In this document: positions 16,761 to 25,268 of the stretch, piece after piece
How positions within the stretch are numbered: the stretch's first letter is position 1
Layout: each line of letters starts with the position of its first letter
Source of the DNA: Ralstonia pickettii DTP0602
Lineage (GTDB): Bacteria; Pseudomonadota; Gammaproteobacteria; Burkholderiales; Burkholderiaceae
Direction of reading: 5' to 3'
Assembly (NCBI GenBank): GCA_000471925.1
Contig: CP006669.1
Coordinates: forward strand, 186,001-250,000
DNA: 64,000 bases
Translations under genes and position numbers: made by a program
Notes under the pieces: generated by a model
What the model saw: only the letters and a program-made list of their open reading frames with translations
Database searches by the model: none
Told to the model about the DNA's origin: nothing

Positions 16761-17762
16761 TCAGGCGCGGCGCGTGGCCAGCTCGGCGCCCTGGCGCAGC
16801 GCCTCAAGCAGGCTGCGTTCGTCGGCGATCCCCTTGCCGGCGATGTCGAACGCGGTGCCGTGATCTACCGACGTGCGGATGACCGGCAGGCCCACCGTGA
16901 TATTGACGCCGGCCTCCAGGCCGAGCACTTTGACCGGCCCGTGGCCCTGGTCGTGGTACATCGCCACCACCAGATCGAAGTCACCGCGGCCGGCGCGATA
17001 GAACAGCGTGTCGGCGGGCAGCGGACCTTCCACGTCCCAGCCGCGCGCGCGCAAGGCCTCGACCGCCGGGATGATCTTTTCCTCCTCCTCGCCGTGGCCG
17101 AACAGGCCGTTTTCGCCGGCGTGCGGATTGATGCCGCACACGCCGATGCGCGGCGATGCAATGCCAGCGCGCTGCAGCGTCTGATGGCCGCGCTCGATCG
17201 TGCGCTGGACCAGGCTCGGCTCGATCTTGCGGATGGCGTCGAGCAGGCCGATGTGCGTGGTGACGTGAATCACGCGCAGCTGCGGCGCCACCAGCATCAT
17301 CGACACCTCTGGGGTGCCGGTCAGATACGCCAGCATTTCCGTATGGCCGGGAAACTTGTGACCACCCGCGTGCAGGGCTTCCTTGTTCAGCGGCGCTGTG
17401 CAGATCGCACTGATCTTCTCGTCGCGGGTCAGTGCCACCGCGCGCTCGATGTAGCGGAAGGCGGCATCGCCGGCGACGGCGGACAGCTTGCCGAAGGGCA
17501 GGTCTTCCGGGATCAGGCCCAGGTCGATGCAGTCGATGGTGCCGGGCTCGAAGCGCGCTTCCTCCGGGGCCTGGATGGCGCGCACCTTAAGCGGGGAGCC
17601 GACGAGCCGGCCGGCCAGTGCCAGCCGGCGCGCGTCGCCGATGACGAGCGGGCGGCATTGCGCACGAACGCTGTCATGCGCGAGGCTCTTGACGATGACT
17701 TCGGGGCCGATGCCTGTGGCATCGCCCATGGTGATACCGATGACGGGGAGGTAGTCGCTCAT
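16761..17762 (-). CDS. pdxA2: PdxA2, 4-phospho-D-threonate/erythronate-type dehydrogenase
   Basis: A 333-aa PdxA-family dehydrogenase. Motifs are ITMGDATGIGPEVI at the N-terminus, HVTTHIGLLDAI (metal histidine), GVCGINPHAGENGLFG and MYHDQGHGPVKVLG. Canonical PdxA acts in pyridoxal phosphate synthesis; PdxA2 paralogues found beside a DUF1537 kinase oxidise and decarboxylate 4-phospho-D-threonate (or the erythronate isomer) to dihydroxyacetone phosphate. The neighbours here, a four-carbon acid sugar kinase 36 bp upstream, a KdgT-like permease and a DeoR regulator, fit the catabolic role rather than vitamin B6 synthesis. Substrate stereochemistry is not decided by sequence reading. Confidence 0.88.
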   Translation of the reverse strand: MSDYLPVIGITMGDATGIGPEVIVKSLAHDSVRAQCRPLVIGDARRLALAGRLVGSPLKVRAIQAPEEARFEPGTIDCIDLGLIPEDLPFGKLSAVAGDAAFRYIERAVALTRDEKISAICTAPLNKEALHAGGHKFPGHTEMLAYLTGTPEVSMMLVAPQLRVIHVTTHIGLLDAIRKIEPSLVQRTIERGHQTLQRAGIASPRIGVCGINPHAGENGLFGHGEEEEKIIPAVEALRARGWDVEGPLPADTLFYRAGRGDFDLVVAMYHDQGHGPVKVLGLEAGVNITVGLPVIRTSVDHGTAFDIAGKGIADERSLLEALRQGAELATRRA

Positions 17763-17798
17763 TTATGTGTCTCTTGTCGAGTGTGGCGCGGCGCGCCG

Positions 17799-19046
17799 TC
17801 AGGCTGACGGCGCGCGGGATTCAGTCATAGCCTGCCACGCAAGCCACAGGGCGGTCTCGGAGCCGAATGCGCCGGCCTTGGTAGCAACGCGGCGCGCGGG
17901 CACGCCGGGCAGCGCAGGCGTGTCGGACAACGGCACACCGGGCTCGACTTCGCGCCGCAGTGTCAGGGCGCCGATGCCGGCCGCCGAGAGCATGGCCCGA
18001 GCCGTCTCGCCGCCGGTGGCAATCAGGCCGCGCGCATGCTGGAAACCGGGCAGGGACAACTGCGCCAGCGCGGCGCTCAGGCGCGGCCCTTCGCCCGGGT
18101 CGAACGCGTCGTCGTGACCAATGCTGACCAGCAGGTCGCCGCCTGCCCGCAGGCATTCGGTAATCGATTGCTGCGCGGCGTCCCACTCAGCGTGGCCTGC
18201 ACCTTCGCGCAGGATCCGCGGCGGGACCACCATCGATGGCATCCCGGTGCGTTCGCGCAGGCACGCGGCCTGTCGCCCGGAGATGCCCGAGAGGCTGCCG
18301 ACCAGCGTCAGGACAGGGCCGCCCTCAGGGGCAGGCAGCGGCTGCGGCGCACCGCCCTCGAACAGGCATTGTGCAGCCAGCGCACGAGCCAGGCCGCCCG
18401 AGCCGACCCAGAATGCGGGGACGTCGAGCTGCGCCGTGGCCGCGGCCAGCGCCGCCAGGTCTTGCTCCGTCTGCGCATCGCAGACGACGGCCTGCACGCT
18501 TTCGCGCGCCAGTCCGGCGATGGTTAGCCGCAGGGCCGCGTCACCCGCGCGCACCGCATCCAGTGGCAACAGGGTTGACCGCAGCCCCTGCGCGGCCAGC
18601 AGCGCGACAAGGTCGGCACGTCCGGTAAGCCCTTCCAGGCGCCAGATGTCGGAGTCTTCCAGCGGCTGGCCGTTCACGAACATGCAGCCGCCGGCCGTGG
18701 TGCGGCCAGTGGCCGGGAAGGCCGGCGCGACGATGGCGAGGCCTGCCAGCGGCGGCAGCGCGGCGGTTTCGACAGCCCAGTTGCCTCGCAACGTGGAATC
18801 GATCTTCTTGTATAGCCGCCGCCTGTCGCCCTGGCCGCGATGCCAGGCTTCGAGATTGCGCGCCGCCGCCTCCTTGGGCGCCATGCGGCGGCTGTCGACG
18901 TCGCAAGCCACTACGTCGGCCGGCGACAGGTCGGCGCCCGCGGGCGCCGCCTCCAGCGTTACGACGGTGCGGGCGCCTGACATGGCGAAGCCGATCGCAC
19001 AATCGGCGGCGCCGGAAAGATCGTCGGCAATGATGAGCCAGCTCAT
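17799..19046 (-). CDS. dtnK: Four-carbon acid sugar kinase (DUF1537; DtnK/OtnK-like)
   Basis: A 415-aa kinase. The N-terminal domain begins [20 protein letters not shown] and contains [15 protein letters not shown], both hallmarks of the DUF1537 acid-sugar kinases; the C-terminal nucleotide-binding domain includes [15 protein letters not shown] and [16 protein letters not shown]. The start at 19046 overlaps the stop of the permease gene by 4 bp (ATGA). The longer open frame above it is only antisense and shadow sequence of the permease. The enzyme phosphorylates D-threonate, D-erythronate or a similar acid; with PdxA2 next, D-threonate to DHAP is the best-supported pathway. The gene symbol is assigned from this pairing. 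Confidence 0.87.
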   Translation of the reverse strand: MSWLIIADDLSGAADCAIGFAMSGARTVVTLEAAPAGADLSPADVVACDVDSRRMAPKEAAARNLEAWHRGQGDRRRLYKKIDSTLRGNWAVETAALPPLAGLAIVAPAFPATGRTTAGGCMFVNGQPLEDSDIWRLEGLTGRADLVALLAAQGLRSTLLPLDAVRAGDAALRLTIAGLARESVQAVVCDAQTEQDLAALAAATAQLDVPAFWVGSGGLARALAAQCLFEGGAPQPLPAPEGGPVLTLVGSLSGISGRQAACLRERTGMPSMVVPPRILREGAGHAEWDAAQQSITECLRAGGDLLVSIGHDDAFDPGEGPRLSAALAQLSLPGFQHARGLIATGGETARAMLSAAGIGALTLRREVEPGVPLSDTPALPGVPARRVATKAGAFGSETALWLAWQAMTESRAPSA

Positions 19047-20026
19047 ACGGCGGTCCTCACTGCCGCCTCGGCCCCCTTGCCCGCCACGCGGCGGGCGACC
19101 CAGGCGGTCACCAATGGCGTCAGGACGGCGGTGACCACCACGCAGGCGGCCACCAGGATCGTGGCGCTCCTGGCCGATTCGGCGTAGACCGGATTGGCCG
19201 CCGCGACCAGCGTCGGCACGGCGGCGGCATTGCCGGCGGTGCTGGCGGCCGCGACGCCTGCCACGCCCGTGCCGCCGGAGAGGCGGTCCGCGAAGTAAAG
19301 CGCGCAGCCGGTGACGGCCACCACGGCGAGGCCAAGTCCGAGGCCTAGCATGCCCGCCTGCCAAACCTTGTGCAGGTCCAGGCCGGCGCCGAGCGCCAGC
19401 GCGAAAAAGGGGATCATTACCGGCACGGCCTTGCCCAGGAAATTGCGCATCTCCCGATCCAGGTTGCCCAGCAGCATGCCCAGCATCAGCGGAAGGATGC
19501 TGCCGACCATCGTCGGCCACGGGAACGCGGACAGGCCGGCCACGCCTAGCGTCACCATCGTCAGGAAGGGACCGGACTCCAGCGACATGATGCTGTAGGC
19601 GCCCACGTCCTCAGGCTTGCCGTACTGGCCCATCAGGGCCATGTACAGGCCGCCGTTGGTGTCGTTCATCGCGGCCACCACGGCAAGCGTCGACAGGCCG
19701 GCGAACATGCCGGCACTGATTGGCGCCTCGCCCAGGAAGTGTCCCATGATCACGCCCAGCACCATGGCGGTGCCGACCTTGGTGCCGAACAGCACGCCGC
19801 CCTTCTTGAGGATGTATGGCGTGGCCTTGATGTTGATGCTGGCGCCCATGCAGACATAGAACACCGCGAGGATGGGCAGGGCGCCGGTAAAGAGCGCACC
19901 GGTGAACGATCCGAAGAACTTCGGCCCTTCCGGCGCGAACGTGGCAACGAGCGAACCGATCAGCAGCGGCACGATCATCATGCCGCCGGGCACGCGCTCG
20001 ACGGCGCGCTTGATGGAAATCTGCAT
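19043..20026 (-). CDS. 2-keto-3-deoxygluconate permease-family transporter (KdgT-like)
   Basis: A 327-aa inner-membrane protein with about ten hydrophobic segments. It starts [20 protein letters not shown], followed by [35 protein letters not shown] and [17 protein letters not shown], the conserved blocks of KdgT. KdgT is a proton symporter for sugar acids. The start at 20026 has GGCAGGAG upstream; the open frame continues to 20092 through operator DNA, so longer starts are unlikely. It is first in the kdgT-dtnK-pdxA2-deoR unit and probably imports the four-carbon sugar acid. Two long perfect palindromes lie directly upstream. Confidence 0.9.
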   Translation of the reverse strand: MQISIKRAVERVPGGMMIVPLLIGSLVATFAPEGPKFFGSFTGALFTGALPILAVFYVCMGASINIKATPYILKKGGVLFGTKVGTAMVLGVIMGHFLGEAPISAGMFAGLSTLAVVAAMNDTNGGLYMALMGQYGKPEDVGAYSIMSLESGPFLTMVTLGVAGLSAFPWPTMVGSILPLMLGMLLGNLDREMRNFLGKAVPVMIPFFALALGAGLDLHKVWQAGMLGLGLGLAVVAVTGCALYFADRLSGGTGVAGVAAASTAGNAAAVPTLVAAANPVYAESARSATILVAACVVVTAVLTPLVTAWVARRVAGKGAEAAVRTAV

Positions 20027-20070
20027 GTCTGTCTCCTGCCGCTGGGTGCGGCCATTGTATGTTTCGATCA

Positions 20071-20097
20071 AACACATGATCGAATCGATCATGTGTT
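20071..20097. promoter_or_regulatory. 27-bp perfect palindrome upstream of kdgT-like gene
   Basis: AACACATGATCGA and TCGATCATGTGTT are exact reverse complements around a single A, 45 bp upstream of the permease start. A 13-bp-armed perfect palindrome is well beyond chance and looks like a repressor operator. GATCGAATCGATC at its centre resembles GntR-family operators; the DeoR protein of the same cluster is the other candidate binder. Confidence 0.7.
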
Positions 20098-20123
20098 GAC
20101 AGGAGTGTAGATCAGCAAATTAG

Positions 20124-20165
20124 ATTTGACCACTTCAATCATCAAGGTGATTGAAGTGGTCAAAT
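20124..20165. promoter_or_regulatory. 42-bp inverted repeat with 18-bp perfect arms
   Basis: ATTTGACCACTTCAATCA and TGATTGAAGTGGTCAAAT are perfect reverse complements separated by TCAAGG. It lies 98 bp upstream of the permease start and 27 bp from the first palindrome. As DNA it could hold a dimer or tetramer of a regulator; as RNA it would be a strong hairpin, but no U-tract follows on either strand. Its sequence differs from the first palindrome, so a second regulator is possible. Confidence 0.65.
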
Positions 20166-20688
20166 TCGTGCGAGAGGCGGGCGAGGAGTCTGTTGCCCAG
20201 AGGAATAGCGGCGCTCATATCGCTCAAGTGGTGTTGAGCCGACAAGGATGAACTTGAGGTAGCAAGAGCTGCACGTTGCTGGAGCGGCTACTGCCGAGGC
20301 GGCGCTTGCGCGCCAGTTGCCAGCAGAATCGCCGCATGGCGCCGGGCGAGCGTGCGGACCGTAGGCAAAAGAAAGCCCGCTCAGAGAGCGGGCATGAACC
20401 CTTTAGGAGAAAGGGAGGAGACGGGCGTAAGTATAAACCCTTACGCGAACTCTTGCAGAGTGACGCATTGTCGTGAATCGGCATGCCGATATCGCCGCGA
20501 TGCCTACGATTCCGCCGTGTCGCGTCCGGTTATCGGCACCGGGATGGCACTGATTTGGTCGCTCCGGTGCATTTCTATGTTCTCGCCAGCGGGTGCCTTT
20601 CGCTGACGACCCTCGTCAATGGGGGGTGCCCTTGTTCCAGTACCGTAGAATCGCTCGCGTCCCTTGTCCCGTCCCTGAACGTCATTAG
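20166..20688. other. Intergenic region with one leftward terminator, no protein gene
   Basis: About 520 bp between the kdgT-like operon promoter and the zinc-finger gene. Short frames are open but lack start signals or homology. It contains the minus-strand terminator-like hairpin at 20367-20393 and the smaller hairpin at 20426-20445, which together suggest a small leftward transcript. Confidence 0.45.
20367..20393 (-). terminator. Leftward intrinsic terminator with no obvious gene
   Basis: GCCCGCTC (20375-20382) and GAGCGGGC (20386-20393) form a perfect 8-bp GC-rich stem with a 3-nt loop. On the minus strand it is followed by TTTCTTTT, so it terminates leftward transcription. No leftward gene lies within 900 bp upstream of it, which raises the possibility of a small RNA ending here. 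Confidence 0.6.
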
Positions 20689-21141
20689 ATGCGAATTGGT
20701 CGCCCCGTCCCCGCTGCTCCTCAGCCCAGTTGCGACTACTGCGGTGCCAAGGCGCGTCTCGCTATCGCAGGCGATGAAGCGTATCCCTATCTCGAAGACT
20801 ATGGTCCTGTGTGGCTTTGTTCGCCGTGTGAGGCATGGATAGGGGTCCGGGCACGTAGCAAGCGCCATGTGCCGCTTGGGCGGTTGGCCAACGCCGCGTT
20901 GCGTGATGCGAAAAGCCGCCTGCACGATGCGCTCGAGCCGCTGGTAGCCGCAAAAATGCGGCGCGATGGTGTGAATGCCTTCGAGGCCCGCGGCAAAGCA
21001 ATGAAATGGGTGATTGCATCGTTAGGTTTGGAGGTCGAAACCCCGAGCATCCATGCGCTGTCGCTCGAACAATGCGAGCAGGCGATCCGTTACATCGCGG
21101 ACTTCCGGGCGTCTCGCCGGCGCGATCCGCCGGCTTCCTAA
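20689..21141 (+). CDS. Zinc-finger-containing protein (DUF3268-like)
   Basis: A 150-aa protein with a CxxC pair near the N-terminus (PSCDYCGAKARL) and a second in VWLCSPCEAWIGV, together forming one zinc-ribbon-like finger over about residues 15-50. The remainder is helical and charged, with AFEARGKAMKWVIASLGL and a C-terminal LSLEQCEQAIRYIADFR. This arrangement is that of the small DUF3268 proteins found on plasmids, phages and genomic islands, whose function is unknown. The start ATG at 20689 has no strong ribosome-binding site. It stands at the left edge of the IS-rich scarred stretch, in keeping with an accessory origin. Confidence 0.7.
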   Translation: MRIGRPVPAAPQPSCDYCGAKARLAIAGDEAYPYLEDYGPVWLCSPCEAWIGVRARSKRHVPLGRLANAALRDAKSRLHDALEPLVAAKMRRDGVNAFEARGKAMKWVIASLGLEVETPSIHALSLEQCEQAIRYIADFRASRRRDPPAS

Positions 21142-21289
21142 CCAAATGGCTCGGATTGGTCTCTCTATGGCCTCCGGCGTCAGCACGGCCACGCCTGGTG
21201 AAGACTGCGGCATTGAGTACGCGCAACCCCCTCTTACGCGCCAACAAGCGATTCCTTGATCTATACAGATTCGCCTTGCGATGAAACGG

Positions 21290-21604
21290 CTAGTACCGCT
21301 GCACAGAGGTTATGACAGTTTGGCTGGGTTGTAAGACAGGCAAGCAGTTGTGGTCAACGAGCAGTTCGATGGTGCGAGCGATGCCTGCTTGGCGGCGGAT
21401 CAATCCATTGCGTTCGAGGTTGAGCACCATTTGATGGACGGAAGGAGCCGTGACGGCGAAGAAGCGCTGCATGTCGCGCTCGGCCGGAGAGCGGCCGTTT
21501 ATCAAGCTGTAGGCCCATATGAAGGCGAGATACTGACCTTGCTTGTCGGTGAAGCTCGGACAGGCTGAGCGCTCGCCAGACAATGGAAGCGATTTCTGAT
21601 TCAT
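21290..21604 (-). CDS. LexA/MarR-like winged-helix protein beside IS630 remnant
   Basis: A 104-aa small protein: SFTDKQGQYLAFIWAYSLINGRSPAERDMQRFF is a LexA-type N-terminal helix-turn-helix region, followed by TAPSVHQMVLNLERNGLIRR, the recognition and wing region. There is no LexA protease domain. It is divergent from the truncated IS630 transposase, with 48 bp between the start codons, and both start codons sit inside the two arms of one inverted repeat. That geometry suggests it belongs to the insertion element, possibly regulating transposition. Whether it is functional without an intact transposase is unknown. Confidence 0.7.
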   Translation of the reverse strand: MNQKSLPLSGERSACPSFTDKQGQYLAFIWAYSLINGRSPAERDMQRFFAVTAPSVHQMVLNLERNGLIRRQAGIARTIELLVDHNCLPVLQPSQTVITSVQRY

Positions 21605-21658
21605 TCGGAACCCCCGCAGTCGAAGGAGGCCCCCCAGAAGGAGGCCATCCGAATGAAT
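21599..21658. repeat. 11-bp inverted repeat enclosing two divergent start codons
   Basis: ATTCATTCGGA (21599-21609) and TCCGAATGAAT (21648-21658) are exact reverse complements 38 bp apart. The ATG in the right arm starts the transposase (21653); the CAT in the left arm is the start of the leftward winged-helix gene (21604). The loop also holds two direct copies of AAGGAGGCC, one of which is the transposase ribosome-binding site. Confidence 0.75.
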
Positions 21659-22155
21659 TTACGCTATCGAGTCGAGCTCGACCAATCCGAGCGTGAGGCG
21701 CTTGCTGCCATGCTAAGCGGCGGCAAGCATGCGGCACGCAAGCTCAAGCGAGCGCAAATCCTCCTTGCAGCGCATGCAGGCCAGGATGACGCGAGCATTG
21801 CAGCCACCGTGGCGGTTGGCGAATCCACGGTGTACCGCACCAAGCGCCGCTTCGTGGAGATGGGTCTGGAAGCGGCGCTGAACGAACAGCCTCGACCCGG
21901 GGCGCAGCGCAAGCTCAGCGGCAAGGAAGAGGCGCTGCTGATTGCCACCGCCTGCACCAACCCGCCACCGGGACGTGCGCGCTGGACGCTGGAATTGCTC
22001 GCCGACACGCTCGTCAAACTGACCGAGCACGAAGAGCTATCGCGCGAGACGGTACGCCGGCGCCTGGCCGAGAACGATCTGAAGCCCTGGCGCAAGGACA
22101 TGTGGTGCATTCCCAAGATCGACGCGGAGTACGTTGCACGCATGGAAGACGTGGC
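21653..22155 (+). pseudogene. IS630 transposase, 3'-truncated
   Basis: The N-terminal half of an IS630-type transposase: helix-turn-helix region (HAARKLKRAQILLAAHAG, then VAVGESTVYRTKRRFVEMGL) and the linker through ETVRRRLAENDLKPWRKDMWCIP and DAEYVARMEDV. The DDE catalytic domain is missing: at about 22150-22156 the sequence switches to a HxlR-type regulator in another frame, and the transposase frame runs into unrelated residues to a stop at 22201. It is therefore an inactive end of an element whose other end has been lost. It differs in sequence from both complete IS630 copies in the window. Confidence 0.85.
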
Positions 22156-22443
22156 GTCCTGGCCGACCGTCTGCGCCGGCTGGTGGAGGCCGGTGTCCTG
22201 ACCACCCGACCCGCATCGGATGGCAGTGCATATCAGGAATATGTGCTGACAGCAAAGGGGGAAAGCCTGTTCCCCATCGTGGTGGCGCTGCGGCAATGGG
22301 GTGAACGCTATTTGTTCAAGCGCGGCGAGCGGCACTCTCAGTTGGTGGAGAAGCGCACCGGCAAGGCGGTGCCTTCCATGCTGCCCCGAACGGATGACGG
22401 CGGCGTGCTTGCGCCGGGCGAAGCCGAAGTGCGCAAGCCGTGA
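22154..22443 (+). pseudogene. HxlR-family regulator, 3' fragment
   Basis: From the junction with the IS630 remnant the frame reads VLADRLRRLVEAGVL, then YVLTAKGESLFPIVVALRQWGERYL, the second half of the HxlR winged-helix domain, and continues to a stop at 22443 with an ordinary charged tail. The first 50 or so residues, including the N-terminal helix with the redox cysteine typical of the family, are missing. The fragment has no start of its own and is very likely the target gene cut by the element. Confidence 0.8.
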
Positions 22444-22545
22444 TGACGAACGGCTGTCAGGCTTGATGCCCGCTCATCGGTTCACGGCTGCGACGGATGA
22501 AGGATCGTCATTGATGGCAACATCCACTCGCCACGAGCGCACGCG

Positions 22546-22680
22546 GCAAGACCATTGAACAGCGTCGTGAACAGGTCGGAGACAAGACCCGGTTTGCTAA
22601 CCGACTGATCAACGCACTCAAGCAGTACTATCCTCAAGCCCTGGAGTGGTTCGAGGACATCGACTCAGTTCACACCTGTT
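22546..22680 (+). pseudogene. IS110-family transposase fragment
   Basis: One frame reads IEQRREQVGDKTRFANRLIN and continues LKQYYPQALEWFEDIDS. This is the conserved segment after the DEDD domain of IS110 transposases (GDKTRLTNRL... YYPQVLEWF pattern). Nothing recognisable precedes or follows: upstream is the end of the HxlR fragment and downstream the frame degenerates and stops at 22743. Only about 45 codons survive, so this is a relic. Confidence 0.65.
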
Positions 22681-22860
22681 GGCAGCCCTTGCCTCGCTAC
22701 TGCCACTACGTTGCGATCATCGACGCAATCACTGCCTCGACCTGAGTCCGCCGAGGCAGTGGATCGACCGCGCCGTAGCCTTGCGTGCTCAGCGCCGCGG
22801 CAGGGCTGGCGACCCGCGCGGCATCGACCAGTAGGGTCACCGTGAGCGGCCTGCGCTGCC

Positions 22861-23880
22861 TCAATCGGCCGTGATGTTGTTTGCCTTCACTACGTCGCCC
22901 CACATCTTGTAGTGGGTGCGGGTCAGGGTTCCGAGCTGCTCCGGCGTGCCTCCGCCCGGCTCGTCACCGCGGTCGACGATGCCCTTGACGACGTTTGGAT
23001 CCTTCAGCGCCGAATTCATGGCGCTGTTGGCTTTCTTGACGATGTCAGGGCTCAGGCCAGGCGGCCCATACAGGCCAATGAAGGAGATGATGGTGAAGTC
23101 CTTGATGCCGCTCTCGGTGGCCGTCGGCACATCCGGGATCATCGCCACGCGCTTTGCTCCGGTGACCATCAGCGGCCGCAGCTGGCCCGACTTGATGAAA
23201 GGCGCGACGACCGAAGTCGCATCGAACATCGCATCCAGGCGTCCAGCCATCAGGTCGATCATCGCCGGGCTGCTGCCCTTGTAAGGCACATGGTTCATTT
23301 TCGGGCCGCCCATGCGCTCGCGCAGCAGTTCCATCGTGACATGCGGCAACGCACCGGTGCCACCCGATCCGTAGTCAACGGTCTTGCCCGCCTTGTCCCG
23401 CGCCTTGACCTCCTCGACGAATTGCGCGTAGGTCTTGATGGGCGAGCTGGCAGGCACGACAAGGACCAGCGGGGACTGCAGCAGCACGCCGATCGGCGTC
23501 AGCTTCTGCGGGTCGACGATGCCGAGCTTGGTGTAGACGTGCGGCATGATCGTCATCGAGCCGTTGCCCACCAGCAGCTTGTTGCCGTCTGGCGGCGCTC
23601 GCATTACCTCTACCGATGCGATGTTGCCGTTCACGCCGGCCTTGTTGTCGATCACCACGGGCTGGCCGAGCGAGCTCTGTAAGCCATTGAGCAAGGCACG
23701 TCCTGCGAAGTCGGTCTGCCCCCCGGGCGGGAATCCAACCAACAGGGTAACCGGCTTGGTCGGCCAGGTGGTCTGTGCCCAGGCGGCCGTCGCTGTCAAC
23801 GCGCCAAGACCGAGCGCAGCGAGGCCCAGGATTAGCGCTGAACGGCGCGAAGTCGCGAGAGAGTTCTTGATGATTTCCAT
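22861..23880 (-). CDS. Bug/TctC-family periplasmic solute-binding protein
   Basis: A 339-aa receptor with a long signal peptide (RRSALILGLAALGLGALTATAAWA) and the family opening TWPTKPVTLLVGFPPGGQTD; MNHVPYKGSSPAMIDLMAGR is the mid-protein motif. The start at 23880 (MEIIKNSLAT) follows an AGGTCTCC-poor leader, but upstream in-frame residues do not look like signal sequence. It follows uxuA by 50 bp on the same strand, downstream of a divergent GntR regulator. A hexuronate, aldonate or mannonate-type ligand is suggested by that context. No membrane transporter genes are next to it. Confidence 0.85.
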   Translation of the reverse strand: MEIIKNSLATSRRSALILGLAALGLGALTATAAWAQTTWPTKPVTLLVGFPPGGQTDFAGRALLNGLQSSLGQPVVIDNKAGVNGNIASVEVMRAPPDGNKLLVGNGSMTIMPHVYTKLGIVDPQKLTPIGVLLQSPLVLVVPASSPIKTYAQFVEEVKARDKAGKTVDYGSGGTGALPHVTMELLRERMGGPKMNHVPYKGSSPAMIDLMAGRLDAMFDATSVVAPFIKSGQLRPLMVTGAKRVAMIPDVPTATESGIKDFTIISFIGLYGPPGLSPDIVKKANSAMNSALKDPNVVKGIVDRGDEPGGGTPEQLGTLTRTHYKMWGDVVKANNITAD

Positions 23881-23930
23881 GACAGGTCTCCAATTATGTT
23901 TTTTAGACAGGGCTGCAGTCTCACGGCTCT

Positions 23931-24971
23931 TCAGGCCATCTTCTCCATCGCTTCCCACAGCCCGTTGATGTAGACCGCACCCAGTGCGCGGTCATAGAGG
24001 CCATAACCTGGCTTGCCGGTCTCGCCCCAGATCATGCGGCCGTGATCGGGGCGAAAATAGCCCTGGAAGCCGACGTCATGGTACGCCTTGACGATCGCTG
24101 CGATGTCCAGCGAACCGCAGCTCGACAAGTGGGCGGTTTCTTCAAAATCGCCTTCCGGGGTGACCTTGACGTTGCGGATGTGGGCGAAGTGGATGCGTCC
24201 CATGCCGCCGAACTCACGCACCAGCGCCTCGACGTTATTCTGCGGGCCGGCGCCGAGCGAGCCTGAGCACAACGTCAGGCCGTTCGCCGGCGTGTCGACG
24301 ATCTTGAGGATGCGCGCCAGATCGTCTCGGTTCTTGACGATGCGCGGCAGCCCGAAGATGGGGCGCGGCGGATCATCCGGATGGATGGCCATCTTGATCC
24401 CGCACTCCTGCGCAACCGGAATGACCGCGCGCAGGAAATGCTCCAGATGCTCCCAGAGCCTGTCTTCGTCGATCCCGCGATATTCGCCCAGGAGCGCCTG
24501 CAACTGGTCGGGCTGGTAGCTGGAATCCCAGCCGGGCAGGGCGATGCCTTGGCTGACGTCTATCTGTTCGACTTCCCTGGTGCTGAACGCCAGGCAGGTC
24601 GAGCCGTCATCGAGCTTTTTGGACAGTTCCGTGCGGGTCCAATCGAACACCGGCATGAAGTTGTAGCAGATGACTTCGATGCCGGCGGCGGCCAGGTTCC
24701 GGATGTTCTGCTGGTAATTGGCGATTAATCGCTCGCGCGTCGGCTTGCCGAGCTTGATGTCTTCATGGACCGGGACCGATTCGACTACTTTGAACTGCAA
24801 GCCTGCCGCCTCGATGGTGGACTTGAGCGCCAGGATCTTGTCCAGTGGCCATACCTCACCGACGGGTTCGTCGTAGATGGCAGACACGATGTGGGTCATG
24901 CCGGGGATCTGCCGGATGTACTCAAGACTGATCGGGTCGGACGTTCCGTACCAGCGGAAGGACATCTTCAT
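23931..24971 (-). CDS. uxuA: Mannonate dehydratase
   Basis: A 346-aa UxuA-type dehydratase (TIM barrel, metal dependent). Visible blocks are [25 protein letters not shown] at the N-terminus (quoted here in part), [72 protein letters not shown] and [20 protein letters not shown]. The enzyme converts D-mannonate to 2-keto-3-deoxygluconate in hexuronate catabolism. The start at 24971 is preceded by GGAAGC; the open frame above it is not family sequence. It is the first gene of a leftward pair with the Bug receptor, divergent from a GntR regulator, with two UxuR-like operators between. Downstream KDG-processing enzymes are not in this window. Confidence 0.92.
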   Translation of the reverse strand: MKMSFRWYGTSDPISLEYIRQIPGMTHIVSAIYDEPVGEVWPLDKILALKSTIEAAGLQFKVVESVPVHEDIKLGKPTRERLIANYQQNIRNLAAAGIEVICYNFMPVFDWTRTELSKKLDDGSTCLAFSTREVEQIDVSQGIALPGWDSSYQPDQLQALLGEYRGIDEDRLWEHLEHFLRAVIPVAQECGIKMAIHPDDPPRPIFGLPRIVKNRDDLARILKIVDTPANGLTLCSGSLGAGPQNNVEALVREFGGMGRIHFAHIRNVKVTPEGDFEETAHLSSCGSLDIAAIVKAYHDVGFQGYFRPDHGRMIWGETGKPGYGLYDRALGAVYINGLWEAMEKMA

Positions 24972-25086
24972 GGGGGCTTCCTTGGGTCGACTCTGTTGAT
25001 GAAGGAAGGGCGGCTCAAGCGACCCGCTTTGCGTTCCGAGGAGACGATCGACAACATGCCGAGCGTGAGTGCCAGTGGTGAACCAC

Positions 25087-25141
25087 ATTGGTTCACCAAT
25101 TATGAACCGGTTGCCCAATTTTGCCCTCATGGTTTACCATG
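25087..25141. promoter_or_regulatory. Paired UxuR/ExuR-like operators
   Basis: ATTGGTTCACCAAT (25087-25100) and CATGGTTTACCATG (25128-25141) are both perfect palindromes sharing TGGT-N2-ACCA, and start 41 bp apart (about four helical turns). The core matches the TTGGTATACCAA type recognised by UxuR/ExuR GntR regulators in enterobacteria. A wider symmetry, TGGTGAACC-N5-GGTTCACCA, overlaps the left site at 25076-25098. They lie between uxuA and the divergent GntR gene, so control of both is likely. Confidence 0.75.
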
Positions 25142-25268
25142 GGGCACATCAGGCACTGCGCGGCCAAGCCAGCCGACCGCCATAGCATCAGCCTGCGACA
25201 CGAGTCCCGATATGTTCTCGCGCGGGTGGCCAACGGTTACGAAATGTGCGGCTACCGCCGCCCCCACG

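Noticed and set aside
22706..22903. 65-aa minus-strand frame beside the IS110 relic (VDAARVASPAAALSTQGYGA)
   Set aside because: It has no start signal and no recognisable family; it overlaps the end of the Bug gene and is probably an intergenic open frame.
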